35,756 bases of DNA from an uncultured bacterium (GCA_902796515.1 CADBOZ010000055.1:1-35756); one strand, 5' to 3'; shown: positions 14,902-23,177, counted from the stretch's first letter. Made by a program: numbers and translations. The notes: generated from the letters alone by a model not told the origin.

Positions 14902-17538
14902 TTAATTACTTGTTTTATTATGTTTTTTATTCCATCTGGTCAAAGCTTCTTTAACTTCTTCATTATCTATAGCATCAATTCCCTGTTTTCTATATATTTC
15001 AAGATAATCTTTTGCTTCTTTTAAGCTTTCAGACCACTCTTTTGTTCCGGATATTTCCCAGCAGCTTTTATAGTAGCTTAAAATTTTTATTTTTTCTTCT
15101 TCGGATAAACCAAGCCTGTCTGTTAATTCTGATGCTTTTTCAAGGTTAATTTCGCTAAGCAAAAGTATTTTTCTTATGGTATTTAATGAATTATATTTTT
15201 CAAGAAGTTCTTTAATGCCTTCATCCAATAGTGCGCCCTGAACGGCTTTTGTTTTGGGAGATAAAGCCCATGCTATAACGAGTCTTAATGAACGGTCTTC
15301 AGCTATTTCTTTTTTCATTTGCTCTTCCTGAAGAGCTTTTAATTTTGCCGCCAGCTGCCTGTCTTCAGCCTTTCCGTCTATATATTCTCTTGCTTCTTTT
15401 CTTGTCAGCGCACCTGAATTTATAAATTTTTCATATTCTTCATGGTTATGTTTTTTATATTCTTTGTAATTTTTGTACGATTGGGATAAAAACTCTTTAA
15501 ATTCAGGGTTTTTTACCTTTTTAAAATATTCTAAATTTTTCCTGTCAAAAAGATTTATGCAATAATCGGAATATTCTGTCATATATAAAGGATTTTCGGT
15601 TATAACATTAATTTTATCTTCCGATAATGCTTGTAAAAATTCTTCTCTGCTTTCGCCGAGTTTTCTTTGCAAATCAATAATATTAATAATTGCAGGGTTT
15701 CTTTTTCTTGCAAGAGTTAAAAGCTGCATCATTTCTTTTCTGTGTAAATCATAGAAATCATTGTCGTAAATATATTGTTGTATTTTATTAAAATCAGCCC
15801 TCATTGTTTCACCGGCAAGCGCTATTAAATCTTCTTTTGAACCATATCCCAATACTTTAAGTACGGATGCAGGGTATTTCTTCATAGGCGAATTAATACC
15901 GTTTGCAGTTACTTTGTTTCTGAGGCATGCTTCTTTGATATTTGCGGGAGCTAAATATGGCTTAGTTTCCTGCAATTCTTTAATTTGTTCTTTCTTTTCC
16001 AAGCTTTGCGCCAGTTGTTTAATAAATTTTTCATTTGTTTCATTTTTCGTATCAAACATATAATAATAAGAATCTAAGCGAGGCATAGTTTTTGCTTTTT
16101 CAACGCCAAACGGAACAAGTTCACCTTTAGATACGGCGTTTTCTATCTTTACATGTGTTATTTGATACTTTTCTTCAAGCTCGGATATGGTTAAAATTTC
16201 ATCTCTTCTTTTTGCCAAGTTATCCAGAAATTCTTTATTTTTACCTGTTATACCGCCAAAATATGCCGAAAAGTTTGTTTTTAGATTGGGTTTTAAATTA
16301 CCATGTTTAATTAAATTGTAAACGTACATATCCTCCAGTTTTAATTCTTTTGCAATATCACTTGCAGTAATAAACTTTTTATCAAGAATTTTTAGCGCAC
16401 CAAAACTTGCAATTACGCTTCCGTCTGCAATTATATTTTCATTTAAAGATTCGGCTGCTGCTTCCGATAGCACTATAGAACCTTTGACTCTTACTATATC
16501 TTTTAAAAGGCGGCTGTAATCAAATCCGAGTTCGTCATAGCTGATATCGAACCTTTTACCTGCAATATAGTTTGAAAGTTTAAATTCAAGGTCGCCGTCC
16601 ACCGTTATTTCGCCGTTTTCATCTTTTTTTGCGGGAATGCCGAGACTTTTTAATGCTTCAAAGCTGTCCTCTTTTTTGAGCAATTCTTTTACGTTTCGTA
16701 TTTTTTGTTGAAAATAAGGCTCCATGAATACAAGTTTCTTTGCCGCCTCTTTATTTTCCGAAAATAATGCTCTCGAACACTCAAGTTTTGTTATATAAGG
16801 AAGTTCTCTTACTTTGATATAGTGGTCAACACTATCGGCTTTTTCAAATATTGCACTTCCTTTTATTCTTGTAACATGGCTTAAAAGTTCTTTTTCGTTT
16901 ATATCAAAGCCTGATAGGGTTTGTTGTTTATGTTTAAGATTTACACGAATAGGCGTATAATCGCCTTCTATTGTAATATCTTCGCTGTTTGATGAGGTTT
17001 TAAAACCCAGGATATTTAACGCTTTTTCATATTCTTTATTTTTTAGCGCTTTATTAACGTCTTTTGCTTTTATTTCTTCCCTTTTGCAAAACATTTCATA
17101 TACATAATCGGGACTGTCGCCTTTTATAGCGATAACATTTTTTAAAAGTCTTTCTTCGTCAATTCCAATCTTTTTATAATCAGTTCTGTCAAAAGCTGCA
17201 CCGGATTTTTTTTGAACCTGATATATCATTACGGGATGATAGTTGCCGTTTATTATAATGCCGTCCGTTCCATTATTCGAGGTTACATCGCATCCTAAAA
17301 TTTCAAGTGCCGCTGCATCATCACCTTTATCAAGCAGGTCATTGACCTGTTGTGCAAGATTATTATAATATTCTTGCGCTTCTTCGGATGTTTTAAAAGA
17401 TTGTTTAATGCTGCCCGTAAAATTAACGGTATCCTGATTTAAAGGTAATTTCATTTTAAGATTTGATATCGGATTGGAAACAGCTTTCCCCGCTTTTTTA
17501 ATTGCATGGTTAAGATTGTTCAATAAATTAATTTGCAT
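14902..17538 (-). CDS. Unknown 878-aa protein: three tandem repeats plus HTH-like segments
   Basis: Not recognised as a whole. After a basic leader, residues 38-43 (VNFTGS) give the [IV][NS]F-x-G motif. Three divergent repeats of ~70-77 residues follow (about 65-141, 160-229, 282-354). Each has an A-L-x-x-L-G helix end, an acidic I-x-[IV]-[DEN]-G-[DN] turn, an F-D step and a closing LL-x-x-[IV]-x-x-[IV]-KG. Then come helix-turn-helix/excisionase-like segments at ~389-416 (ITASDIAKELKLEDMYVYNL, then IKHGNLKP) and ~448-476 (LTISELEEKYQITHVKIENA, then VSKGELVP). A weaker one may lie at ~613-646. The last 200 residues are highly charged and helical, with repeated KEY/EYEKF stretches. A DNA- or RNA-binding scaffold is my inference. 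No signal peptide; possibly monocistronic. Confidence 0.7.
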   Translation of the reverse strand: MQINLLNNLNHAIKKAGKAVSNPISNLKMKLPLNQDTVNFTGSIKQSFKTSEEAQEYYNNLAQQVNDLLDKGDDAAALEILGCDVTSNNGTDGIIINGNYHPVMIYQVQKKSGAAFDRTDYKKIGIDEERLLKNVIAIKGDSPDYVYEMFCKREEIKAKDVNKALKNKEYEKALNILGFKTSSNSEDITIEGDYTPIRVNLKHKQQTLSGFDINEKELLSHVTRIKGSAIFEKADSVDHYIKVRELPYITKLECSRALFSENKEAAKKLVFMEPYFQQKIRNVKELLKKEDSFEALKSLGIPAKKDENGEITVDGDLEFKLSNYIAGKRFDISYDELGFDYSRLLKDIVRVKGSIVLSEAAAESLNENIIADGSVIASFGALKILDKKFITASDIAKELKLEDMYVYNLIKHGNLKPNLKTNFSAYFGGITGKNKEFLDNLAKRRDEILTISELEEKYQITHVKIENAVSKGELVPFGVEKAKTMPRLDSYYYMFDTKNETNEKFIKQLAQSLEKKEQIKELQETKPYLAPANIKEACLRNKVTANGINSPMKKYPASVLKVLGYGSKEDLIALAGETMRADFNKIQQYIYDNDFYDLHRKEMMQLLTLARKRNPAIINIIDLQRKLGESREEFLQALSEDKINVITENPLYMTEYSDYCINLFDRKNLEYFKKVKNPEFKEFLSQSYKNYKEYKKHNHEEYEKFINSGALTRKEAREYIDGKAEDRQLAAKLKALQEEQMKKEIAEDRSLRLVIAWALSPKTKAVQGALLDEGIKELLEKYNSLNTIRKILLLSEINLEKASELTDRLGLSEEEKIKILSYYKSCWEISGTKEWSESLKEAKDYLEIYRKQGIDAIDNEEVKEALTRWNKKHNKTSN

Positions 17539-17610
17539 CGCTAACTAACATTCCTTAAAACTAACTATATAAATATTAAAAACAAAATAGGGTAAAAAAT
17601 TGCCTTGAAA

Positions 17611-17653
17611 TTTAATAAAACAGTCAGGGTGTTACCCTGACTGTTTTATTAAA
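17611..17653 (-). terminator. Very stable hairpin terminator after rubrerythrin
   Basis: A perfect 20-bp stem (17611-17630 with 17634-17653) has a 3-nt loop. The core is CAGTCAGGGT / ACCCTGACTG flanked by A/T arms, so T-rich ends appear on either strand. It begins 18 nt after the rubrerythrin stop codon and separates that gene from the 878-aa gene on the same strand. Confidence 0.85.
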
Positions 17654-17670
17654 AAAGTTTTATTGATTAA

Positions 17671-18204
17671 TTAAAATAATCTTTTTAATAAACCTTTAAA
17701 TGCTGCACCGTGACGGGCTTCATCTTTTGCCATTTCATGAACCGTATCATGGATTGCATCCAATCCTAATTCTTTAGCGCGTCTTGCTATTTCTAATTTA
17801 GCGGCACATGCACCATGTTCTGCTTCCGCTCTTAAAGTTAAGTTTTCTTTTGTGGAAGGTGTAACAACTTCGCCCAATAATTCTGCAAATTTTGCAGCGT
17901 GTTCTGCTTCTTCATATGCTATTCTTTTATATGCTTCGGCAGCTTCGGGATATCCTTCTCTGTCTGCGACTCTCGACATTGCTAAATACATACCAACTTC
18001 GGTGCATTCACCTTGAAAATGGTCTTTTAAACCTTGAAGCACAACAGCATCAACACCTTTTCCTTCGCCAACTTTATGTTCACAAGCCCATGCATTCATA
18101 TCACCTGCTTGATTAAATTTTGTTGCTCCGCATTGGGGACATTTTTCCGGAGCTTTATCCCCTTCAACAGTATAACCGCATACAGCACAAACCCATTTTG
18201 CCAT
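17671..18204 (-). CDS. Reverse rubrerythrin (rubredoxin domain first), peroxide-scavenging protein
   Basis: A 177-aa protein. An N-terminal rubredoxin-like iron site (C6-x2-C9 ... C22-x2-C25) comes before a ferritin-like diiron domain (~55-177). Carboxylate/His motifs are [27 protein letters not shown] and [10 protein letters not shown]. Classical rubrerythrin has the opposite order; this arrangement is the reverse rubrerythrin known from clostridia, which reduces hydrogen peroxide with electrons from NAD(P)H-dependent partners. It indicates an anaerobic or microaerobic host. AAGGAGAA precedes the ATG. It follows the isocitrate dehydrogenase by only 28 bp and ends at a strong terminator, so it may be the last gene of the leuD-like operon. 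Confidence 0.93.
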   Translation of the reverse strand: MAKWVCAVCGYTVEGDKAPEKCPQCGATKFNQAGDMNAWACEHKVGEGKGVDAVVLQGLKDHFQGECTEVGMYLAMSRVADREGYPEAAEAYKRIAYEEAEHAAKFAELLGEVVTPSTKENLTLRAEAEHGACAAKLEIARRAKELGLDAIHDTVHEMAKDEARHGAAFKGLLKRLF

Positions 18205-18232
18205 TTTCTTTCTCCTTAATTTAACTGATTAA

Positions 18233-19246
18233 CTATATGGACATTTTTCTTATTATTTCGTCCGTAAATTCCGTTGTTGAAGCATTACCTTTAAGGTCAG
18301 AAGTCAAAATCTTGCCTTCACTTATTGTTTCTTCAAGCGCATGCTGAATTTTTAATGCCTCATCATTTTTATTTATGTATTTTAACATTTCAATTGCACT
18401 TTTTAACAGTCCTGTCGGATTTGCAATATTTTTCCCTGCAATATCGGGCGCAGAGCCGTGTACAGCTTCAAAAATTGCACAATTTGTTCCGACATTAGCA
18501 CTTCCCGCAAGTCCAAGACCGCCGATTAAACCCGCACAAAGGTCTGAAACAATATCTCCGTACAAATTCGGCATAACCATAACATCAAATTGGGCGGGAT
18601 TTACCACTAATTGCATACATAAATTATCGACAAGAATTTCTCTTGTTTTAATTTCGGGATATTTTTTTGCAACTTCTCTGAAACAATTTAAAAATAAACC
18701 GTCTGCAAGCTTTGATATATTTGCTTTTGTGACAACCGTTACTTCATGCCTGTTATTTTTAAGCGCATATTGAAATGCAAAATCGCAAATTCTTGTTGAA
18801 CCTTTTTTTGTTATTAATTTGATACCGTGAATTCTGTCTTCATCAACTTTTTCTTCTAAGCCGGCATATATATCTTCGGTATTTTCTCTTATTACAACCA
18901 AGTCCACATTATTAAAAGGTGTTACAACGCCTTTCATATTTTTTGAGGGACGAACATTGGCATAAAGGTCAAAATGTCGTCTTAGAGCAACGTTAACTGA
19001 AGAAAAACCATGCCCTATCGGAGTAGTTATCGGGGCTTTTAATACAATTTTATTTTTTTCAATTGATGAGATTGTTACATCGGGTAAAACCGAGCCGTAT
19101 TTTTCATAGGCATTTTTTCCCGCCAACATCTTTTCCCAATTTATTTTTACGCCCGATGCTTCAATTATTTTTACAACCGAAGAAGTTATCTCAGGCCCTA
19201 TACCATCTCCTTCAAGAAGGGTAACAGTCGGAATATTATTAATCAA
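18233..19246 (-). CDS. NAD-type isocitrate dehydrogenase (isocitrate/isopropylmalate family)
   Basis: A 337-aa beta-decarboxylating dehydrogenase. Motifs are LLEGDGIGPE, APITTPIGHGFSSVNVALRR, DLYANVRP, VVIRENTEDIYAGLEE, the metal site NLYGDIVSDL and GSAPDIAGKNIANPTG. S83-x-N85-x3-R89 matches the isocitrate-binding S-x-N-x3-R of isocitrate dehydrogenases. The D-I in APDIAG is the usual NAD (not NADP) discriminator. I therefore favour isocitrate to 2-oxoglutarate over isopropylmalate or homoisocitrate. I choose the TTG at 19246 because GGAG lies 9 nt upstream and the overlap with the preceding gene is only 8 bp. The ATG at 19294 has no Shine-Dalgarno and would add 16 residues and a 56-bp overlap. 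It is part of an operon with the LeuD-type gene. Confidence 0.88.
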   Translation of the reverse strand: MINNIPTVTLLEGDGIGPEITSSVVKIIEASGVKINWEKMLAGKNAYEKYGSVLPDVTISSIEKNKIVLKAPITTPIGHGFSSVNVALRRHFDLYANVRPSKNMKGVVTPFNNVDLVVIRENTEDIYAGLEEKVDEDRIHGIKLITKKGSTRICDFAFQYALKNNRHEVTVVTKANISKLADGLFLNCFREVAKKYPEIKTREILVDNLCMQLVVNPAQFDVMVMPNLYGDIVSDLCAGLIGGLGLAGSANVGTNCAIFEAVHGSAPDIAGKNIANPTGLLKSAIEMLKYINKNDEALKIQHALEETISEGKILTSDLKGNASTTEFTDEIIRKMSI

Positions 19247-19757
19247 GTTTGAAATCTCCGTTTTTATTAAGGTGTTCAACAAGTCCGCCGTCATTTAAAA
19301 GTTTAATCATAACATCGGGCAGAGGCATAATTTCAAGTTCAATATTTTTTGTTAAATCTTTTATAATGCCTTTTTTAATATCTACTTCAAGCTCGTCACC
19401 CGCATCTATTTTATCGGTATCGCATTCAAGCGCCAATAAGCCGATATTGATGGCATTTCTGTAGAAAATTCTTGCGTAAGATTTGGCTATAACCGCGCCT
19501 ACTCCCGCTATTTTAATTATTTGGGGAGCATGCTCTCTTGATGAACCGAGTCCGAAATTATTCCCCGCTACAACAAAATCGCCTTTTTGGAGTTTTGACG
19601 CAAATTCAGGGTCTGCATCCTCCAATACATGTTTAGAAAATTCAACCAAATCATTTCTCAAATGAAACAATCTTCCGGGTGCAATTAAATCGGTTGATAT
19701 ATTATCTCCGAATTTAAAAGCTTTCCCCTTTTTAATATAATCAAAATCCTGTGACAC
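19239..19757 (-). CDS. leuD: LeuD/aconitase-swivel type hydro-lyase small subunit
   Basis: A 172-aa protein of the 3-isopropylmalate dehydratase / homoaconitase small-subunit family. It supplies the swivel domain that pairs with a separate iron-sulfur large subunit. FGDNISTDLIAPGRL and the substrate loop FGLGSSREHAP (68-78) are intact, followed by AVIAKSYARIFYRNAINIGLL. The specificity loop reads HLRN at 32-35. An Arg there resembles the YLRT form of (homo)aconitases rather than the hydrophobic loop of isopropylmalate isomerases. With the downstream isocitrate dehydrogenase, this hints at citrate/isocitrate as substrate, though leucine synthesis is not excluded. The start is GTG with AAGGAG 5 nt upstream. 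No large subunit is encoded nearby. Confidence 0.85.
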   Translation of the reverse strand: MSQDFDYIKKGKAFKFGDNISTDLIAPGRLFHLRNDLVEFSKHVLEDADPEFASKLQKGDFVVAGNNFGLGSSREHAPQIIKIAGVGAVIAKSYARIFYRNAINIGLLALECDTDKIDAGDELEVDIKKGIIKDLTKNIELEIMPLPDVMIKLLNDGGLVEHLNKNGDFKLD

Positions 19758-19780
19758 TTCTGCTCCTTTTATTAGAATTC

Positions 19781-19810
19781 ATTATACAATAGCCGATTTA
19801 AAAAATCCAA
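19781..19810 (-). promoter_or_regulatory. Candidate promoter of the leuD-icd-rubrerythrin unit
   Basis: On the minus strand TATAAT (19786-19781) is preceded at 18 bp by TTGGAT (19810-19805). It lies 24 bp before the GTG start, leaving a short leader that contains AAGGAG. Confidence 0.45.
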
Positions 19811-19829
19811 AAAATAATGATTTTTTATT

Positions 19830-20105
19830 TTAATTAAAAACCGCATAAAATTGCGCAAAAATAAAATAAAATAAAATTGCATATAATATGCTGATTATTT
19901 GATATTTATAGTATTTATATGAAAAACAATAGAAAAATGTACTTATTGCAAGCAATATAAATTCTATAAGAATATAGGAATTGTTTGAAAATGATCTGTG
20001 GTAACTTTTAAGAATCAAAGGAAATATAGTTATGCTGAAAAGTGCAATAAACAAAAATATTGTACCTATAATAAAGTTTTTTCTTTTGTTTGAAATTTCA
20101 GCCAT
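19830..20105 (-). CDS. Small three-helix membrane protein
   Basis: A 91-aa hydrophobic protein, not recognised. Three membrane segments are visible: IIGTIFLFIALFSITIFPLI, ILIEFILLAISTFFYCF and ISILYAILFYFIFAQFYAVF. The N-terminus is basic (MAEISNKRKN). I choose the ATG at 20105, 1 nt after the upstream stop codon and 8 nt after GGAAG, over the ATG at 20120, which would overlap the regulator by 14 bp. It follows two WYL-type regulators without a gap and ends the operon, so it may be functionally tied to them. Function unknown. Confidence 0.65.
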   Translation of the reverse strand: MAEISNKRKNFIIGTIFLFIALFSITIFPLILKSYHRSFSNNSYILIEFILLAISTFFYCFSYKYYKYQIISILYAILFYFIFAQFYAVFN

Positions 20106-20106
20106 T

Positions 20107-20970
20107 TTACAGTCTTCCATTTATATTGTTCAGGGATTTATCTATATACTCCTCAAATTTTATTTTATCACTTTCCGGATAAATTATTTTACATAAAATA
20201 TCATATCTTAAAAGTCTTTTAAATAAAACTTCTTTATCTTTACCGCCGTTTGCAATTCTTATTCCGTTTTCAAAACAATCTACCACCGTTTCTTCTTCTC
20301 TTAGAATATATGTTTTTGCAAGGTGCCCGTATATCTCAAAAATTGTTTCTTTTCCTTCTGGATTTCCGATTTTAACGGACATTTCAGGTTCAATATTGAT
20401 TAATTTGTCGGCAAGTATTGTTTTTATTTTATTATCATCGTTTATAAAATTAAAGTAAACTTTATTTTTTCTGTAGCTTACTTTATAAGGTCTTAATCTG
20501 AATATACCTTTATTTTTGACGGTTATTTCACAAATTATCTTAAGTTTTAAATATTTTTCAAATAAGTTGATTTTATCTTTAAAATTATTATAACCGGCGG
20601 ATTTTCTTTGCGATATAAACATATCACACGCTTTTTTGTATGTATCTGTATCGGTCATGGAAAGCATTTTTTTAATAATTTTTTCTGTTTTATCCGATTC
20701 TGCACTGCTTAACATATTTTCGCTTATTTTATTAATTTCCGCCAGAAAATCCATATCGGACAAATCTAATGATACGGCATTAGCGTATTTGTTAATACTG
20801 TACGAATTTCCTGTTTTTATAACATCAAAACCCGCCTGTTTAAAATTTTTTATGTATTTATAGAATGTCTGCTCCTTTATTTGAAATTTTCTCTCAACAT
20901 CTTCCTGAGTCAAACATTCGTCTTGAAGGGCTTTGAATAATTCTAAAATATTTAGTTTACTGTTTTTCAT
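20107..20970 (-). CDS. WYL-domain transcriptional regulator, second of a tandem pair
   Basis: A 287-aa protein. An N-terminal winged helix (about 1-55, LTQEDVERKFQIKEQTFYKY followed by a wing GFDVIKTGNSYSI) is followed by a helical linker. Then comes a beta-rich WYL-like domain (~145-215) with CEITVKNKGIFRLRPYKVSYRK and a C-terminal extension with a characteristic TVVDCFENG. WYL domains sense ligands such as nucleic acid fragments or nucleotides and control transcription. The literal W-Y-L residues are degenerate here, so ligand binding is uncertain. It overlaps the preceding WYL regulator by 14 bp and precedes a small membrane protein by 1 bp: a three-gene operon. Confidence 0.75.
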   Translation of the reverse strand: MKNSKLNILELFKALQDECLTQEDVERKFQIKEQTFYKYIKNFKQAGFDVIKTGNSYSINKYANAVSLDLSDMDFLAEINKISENMLSSAESDKTEKIIKKMLSMTDTDTYKKACDMFISQRKSAGYNNFKDKINLFEKYLKLKIICEITVKNKGIFRLRPYKVSYRKNKVYFNFINDDNKIKTILADKLINIEPEMSVKIGNPEGKETIFEIYGHLAKTYILREEETVVDCFENGIRIANGGKDKEVLFKRLLRYDILCKIIYPESDKIKFEEYIDKSLNNINGRL

Positions 20971-21874
20971 ATTCTTTTTTCAATAATTTTAATCTTTTTT
21001 CAACTTCTTTTTTTATTTCTTCATCGGATATATAATGCAAATCCGGACAAAATGACATAAGTCTTTGAACAATATAAAATTTATTATTTTTATTTCTTTT
21101 TATTATTGCAAAATCTTCGGTTAATTTGACAAGTTTTTCTTCCTCATCCAAATCAATTTCATCATAAAGAGCTCTTGAAATTTTATATTCAATATCGTCC
21201 TGTTTAATATTAAAGGGGACGTTTTCTTCAACAACTTTATCTATCATAAATATTTTATCTGCCGGCAAAAATGATAATTCACCGTTATCAAATAATTCTC
21301 CCCAGAGATAAATTTTATCCGACCATTCCCCGATTGATATACTGTTGCAATGAATTTTCATTTTTGTAAGCTCGCATCCGTGCTTTGCATAGTCTATAAT
21401 TATTACATCCTTGTTTTTACAGTGTTTTTCAAGCTTATCAACCAGATACCAGTTAATTTTTGAATAATACTCAAAATCAATAAGAATATTTTTATCATCG
21501 TCACAATTTGACATCAAAAGTATAAATTTATACAAAAATTCCATGGCTTTTTTTATTTTATTAACATTTTTTTGGGAAATTATTATTTTTTTAATTTTTT
21601 CAATAAGCCAAATTTCATCTTCTTTAAAATTCAATTTAAAAGCTTTTTGATTAAGATGATATATTTTAGTGTTATTTTCCTTTTTTACCTCTATATCAAA
21701 GTTGCTTTTAATAAGGGTGTTTATATATGAATTAACGGAAGTTCTGTCTGCTTCTTTCGGGCTTGCTTTAGAAAGCTCTTCAATAAGTTTTTCAATACTT
21801 ATATCACCCTTTGTTAAAAGATAAAGCGTGTATAATACTCTTTGTACCCTAGTGGTTTGCAGCAAATTTTCCAT
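20957..21874 (-). CDS. WYL-domain transcriptional regulator, first of a tandem pair
   Basis: A 305-aa protein. The N-terminal helix-turn-helix (about 8-75, RVQRVLYTLYLLTKGDISIE onward to SYINTLIKSNFDIEVKKENN) matches the DeoR-like winged helix that precedes WYL domains. Residues ~150-225 (DVIIIDYAKHG... SISIGEWSDKIYLWGELFDN) are the beta-barrel WYL-like part. The C-terminus is charged (KEVEKRLKLLKKEYEKQ). It is distantly similar in layout to the next gene, so the pair probably acts as a heterodimer or arose by duplication. No Shine-Dalgarno precedes the ATG and a TAAAAT sits 9 nt upstream, suggesting a leaderless transcript. The gene is divergent from the transglycosylase-fliE-fliF operon. 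Confidence 0.75.
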   Translation of the reverse strand: MENLLQTTRVQRVLYTLYLLTKGDISIEKLIEELSKASPKEADRTSVNSYINTLIKSNFDIEVKKENNTKIYHLNQKAFKLNFKEDEIWLIEKIKKIIISQKNVNKIKKAMEFLYKFILLMSNCDDDKNILIDFEYYSKINWYLVDKLEKHCKNKDVIIIDYAKHGCELTKMKIHCNSISIGEWSDKIYLWGELFDNGELSFLPADKIFMIDKVVEENVPFNIKQDDIEYKISRALYDEIDLDEEEKLVKLTEDFAIIKRNKNNKFYIVQRLMSFCPDLHYISDEEIKKEVEKRLKLLKKEYEKQ

Positions 21875-21977
21875 TATTAAACTATTTTACTTAATGAGTT
21901 TGTTTTGTGCAAATTTGATATCTTTAAAATCATTGAAGCAAAAACAGGGCATGATAATTATTTTGCGTTATTTTGTT

Positions 21978-22005
21978 TTGACAATTTAACCAAAAACATT
22001 ATATT
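21978..22005 (+). promoter_or_regulatory. Sigma-70 type promoter of the transglycosylase-fliE-fliF operon
   Basis: A perfect TTGACA (21978-21983), a 16-bp spacer and TATATT (22000-22005). The implied leader to ATG 22141 is about 125 nt and holds an ACGGG / CCCGT hairpin near 22091-22110 before the strong AGGGGAAAAGGG ribosome-binding region. It resembles the main sigma factor's promoters, not the flagellar sigma-28 consensus. Confidence 0.6.
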
Positions 22006-22140
22006 CATGGTATGTTAGCTATTTTCTTTCTTGAATTATATTTTGTAATATTCATACATTTGTATGAAATTTTGTTAGAAATTCTAAAAAACGGGCAGTT
22101 TTCTCCCGTATTATATTTCGAGGGGAAAAGGGTATAATTA

Positions 22141-22791
22141 ATGTTTAGTCCGCAAATACAAAACTATATCAATTCATCAAGCCAAACACAGGCATACAAC
22201 AGAGTTAATGAAATAAATAATTACATTAATTCCTTTTATCCTGCCCAAAAAATAAGTGAAGAAAAATCCACCGGCGCATTTAAACAAATCCTTGCCGAAT
22301 CCAAAGACAACGTAAGAAAAGAAAGTGTATTTGAGCTTGACCCGCCGCCGAATATTAAAGAAAAAACAATAAAATTCGGTTCATTAACGGGAATTAAATC
22401 CGCTTCTTCAAAAACAAAAAGTGCAATTATAGGCTACATAAAAGATATAAGCAACAAATACGGAGTTGATGAAAAACTTGTTCAAGCCGTTATTAAACAA
22501 GAGTCGGGATATAATCCCGATGCCGTTTCCAAAGTCGGCGCAAAAGGTTTAATGCAATTAATGCCTTCTACTGCAGCCGCTATGGGAGTAAAAAATATTT
22601 TAGACCCGAGAGAAAATATTGAAGGCGGGGTTAAATATTTAAAGCAAATGCTTGATAAATATAACGGAAATAAAATTTTGGCACTTGCCGCATATAACGC
22701 AGGCCCCGGTGCGGTTGATAAGTATTCGGGCGTTCCTCCGTATAAAGAAACTCAAAACTATGTAAAATCAATACTTGCGCAATATCTGTAA
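22141..22791 (+). CDS. Lytic transglycosylase (SLT domain) without signal peptide, flagellar operon
   Basis: A 216-aa protein. Residues ~95-216 are a soluble-lytic-transglycosylase (GH23) domain. Catalytic E121 sits in VIKQESGYNPDAVS, followed by GAKGLMQLMPSTA, NIEGGVKYLKQML and ALAAYNAGPGAV. It cleaves the MurNAc-GlcNAc bond of peptidoglycan. The N-terminal ~90 residues are polar (NYINSSSQTQAYNRVNEI...FKQILAES), with no signal peptide, so Sec export is unlikely. Lying 13 bp before fliE and in one operon with fliF, it probably opens the wall for the flagellar rod and may be exported by the flagellar apparatus, as FlgJ-like hydrolases are. That export route is inference. Confidence 0.9.
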   Translation: MFSPQIQNYINSSSQTQAYNRVNEINNYINSFYPAQKISEEKSTGAFKQILAESKDNVRKESVFELDPPPNIKEKTIKFGSLTGIKSASSKTKSAIIGYIKDISNKYGVDEKLVQAVIKQESGYNPDAVSKVGAKGLMQLMPSTAAAMGVKNILDPRENIEGGVKYLKQMLDKYNGNKILALAAYNAGPGAVDKYSGVPPYKETQNYVKSILAQYL

Positions 22792-22804
22792 AAGAGGGTA
22801 AAAA

Positions 22805-23119
22805 ATGAATCAAATAAACAAAATTAATTTTTTTAAAAATCAGCCCGCGGAAATGATGAAATTAAACGGAAACATTTCTCTTAATTCCGATGAAACAAAC
22901 ATCAAAAGCTTCAAAGATACAATCGGAGAAATGATTGTTCAAATGAACGAAACAACAAACAAACCTCAGGAGCTTATGAAAGAGGCAATGCAGGGAAATG
23001 CCGATATCCATGATGTTATGTCGGCGATTGCTCAAAGTGAGTTAACCGTTCAGGCAGCAACCGCAATAACGGGTAAAATACTTCAAACGTATGAAAAAAT
23101 AATGCAAATACAGATTTAA
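22805..23119 (+). CDS. fliE: Flagellar basal-body protein FliE
   Basis: A 104-aa protein joining the MS ring to the rod. The C-terminal helical half carries the family pattern ADIHDVMSAIAQSELTVQAA, then TGKILQTYEKIMQIQI, ending in the usual hydrophobic tail. The N-terminus (KINFFKNQPAEMM) is variable, as is common. GAGGG precedes the ATG. It sits between the transglycosylase and fliF; flgB and flgC, its usual upstream partners, are absent here. Confidence 0.93.
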   Translation: MNQINKINFFKNQPAEMMKLNGNISLNSDETNIKSFKDTIGEMIVQMNETTNKPQELMKEAMQGNADIHDVMSAIAQSELTVQAATAITGKILQTYEKIMQIQI

Positions 23120-23143
23120 CTTAACTTTCGGTAATTAAACCTG

Positions 23144-23173
23144 TATAATTTATATTATTAAGAATGTTCTTAA
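23144..23173 (+). promoter_or_regulatory. TATAAT and 16-bp palindrome immediately before fliF
   Basis: TATAAT (23144-23149) is followed by the palindrome TTAAGAA-TG-TTCTTAA (23158-23173), which ends 4 nt before the fliF ATG and occupies the place of a Shine-Dalgarno. It could be an operator at an internal promoter or a small hairpin that limits fliF translation. There is no good -35 element, so promoter activity is uncertain. Confidence 0.4.
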
Positions 23174-23177
23174 GATT

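Noticed and set aside
18375-18773. 132-aa plus-strand ORF over the isocitrate dehydrogenase gene
   Set aside because: Antisense shadow of a well-conserved enzyme gene, no ribosome-binding site and no recognisable domain. Similar shadows at 34080-34499 and 33686-34063 were rejected for the same reason.
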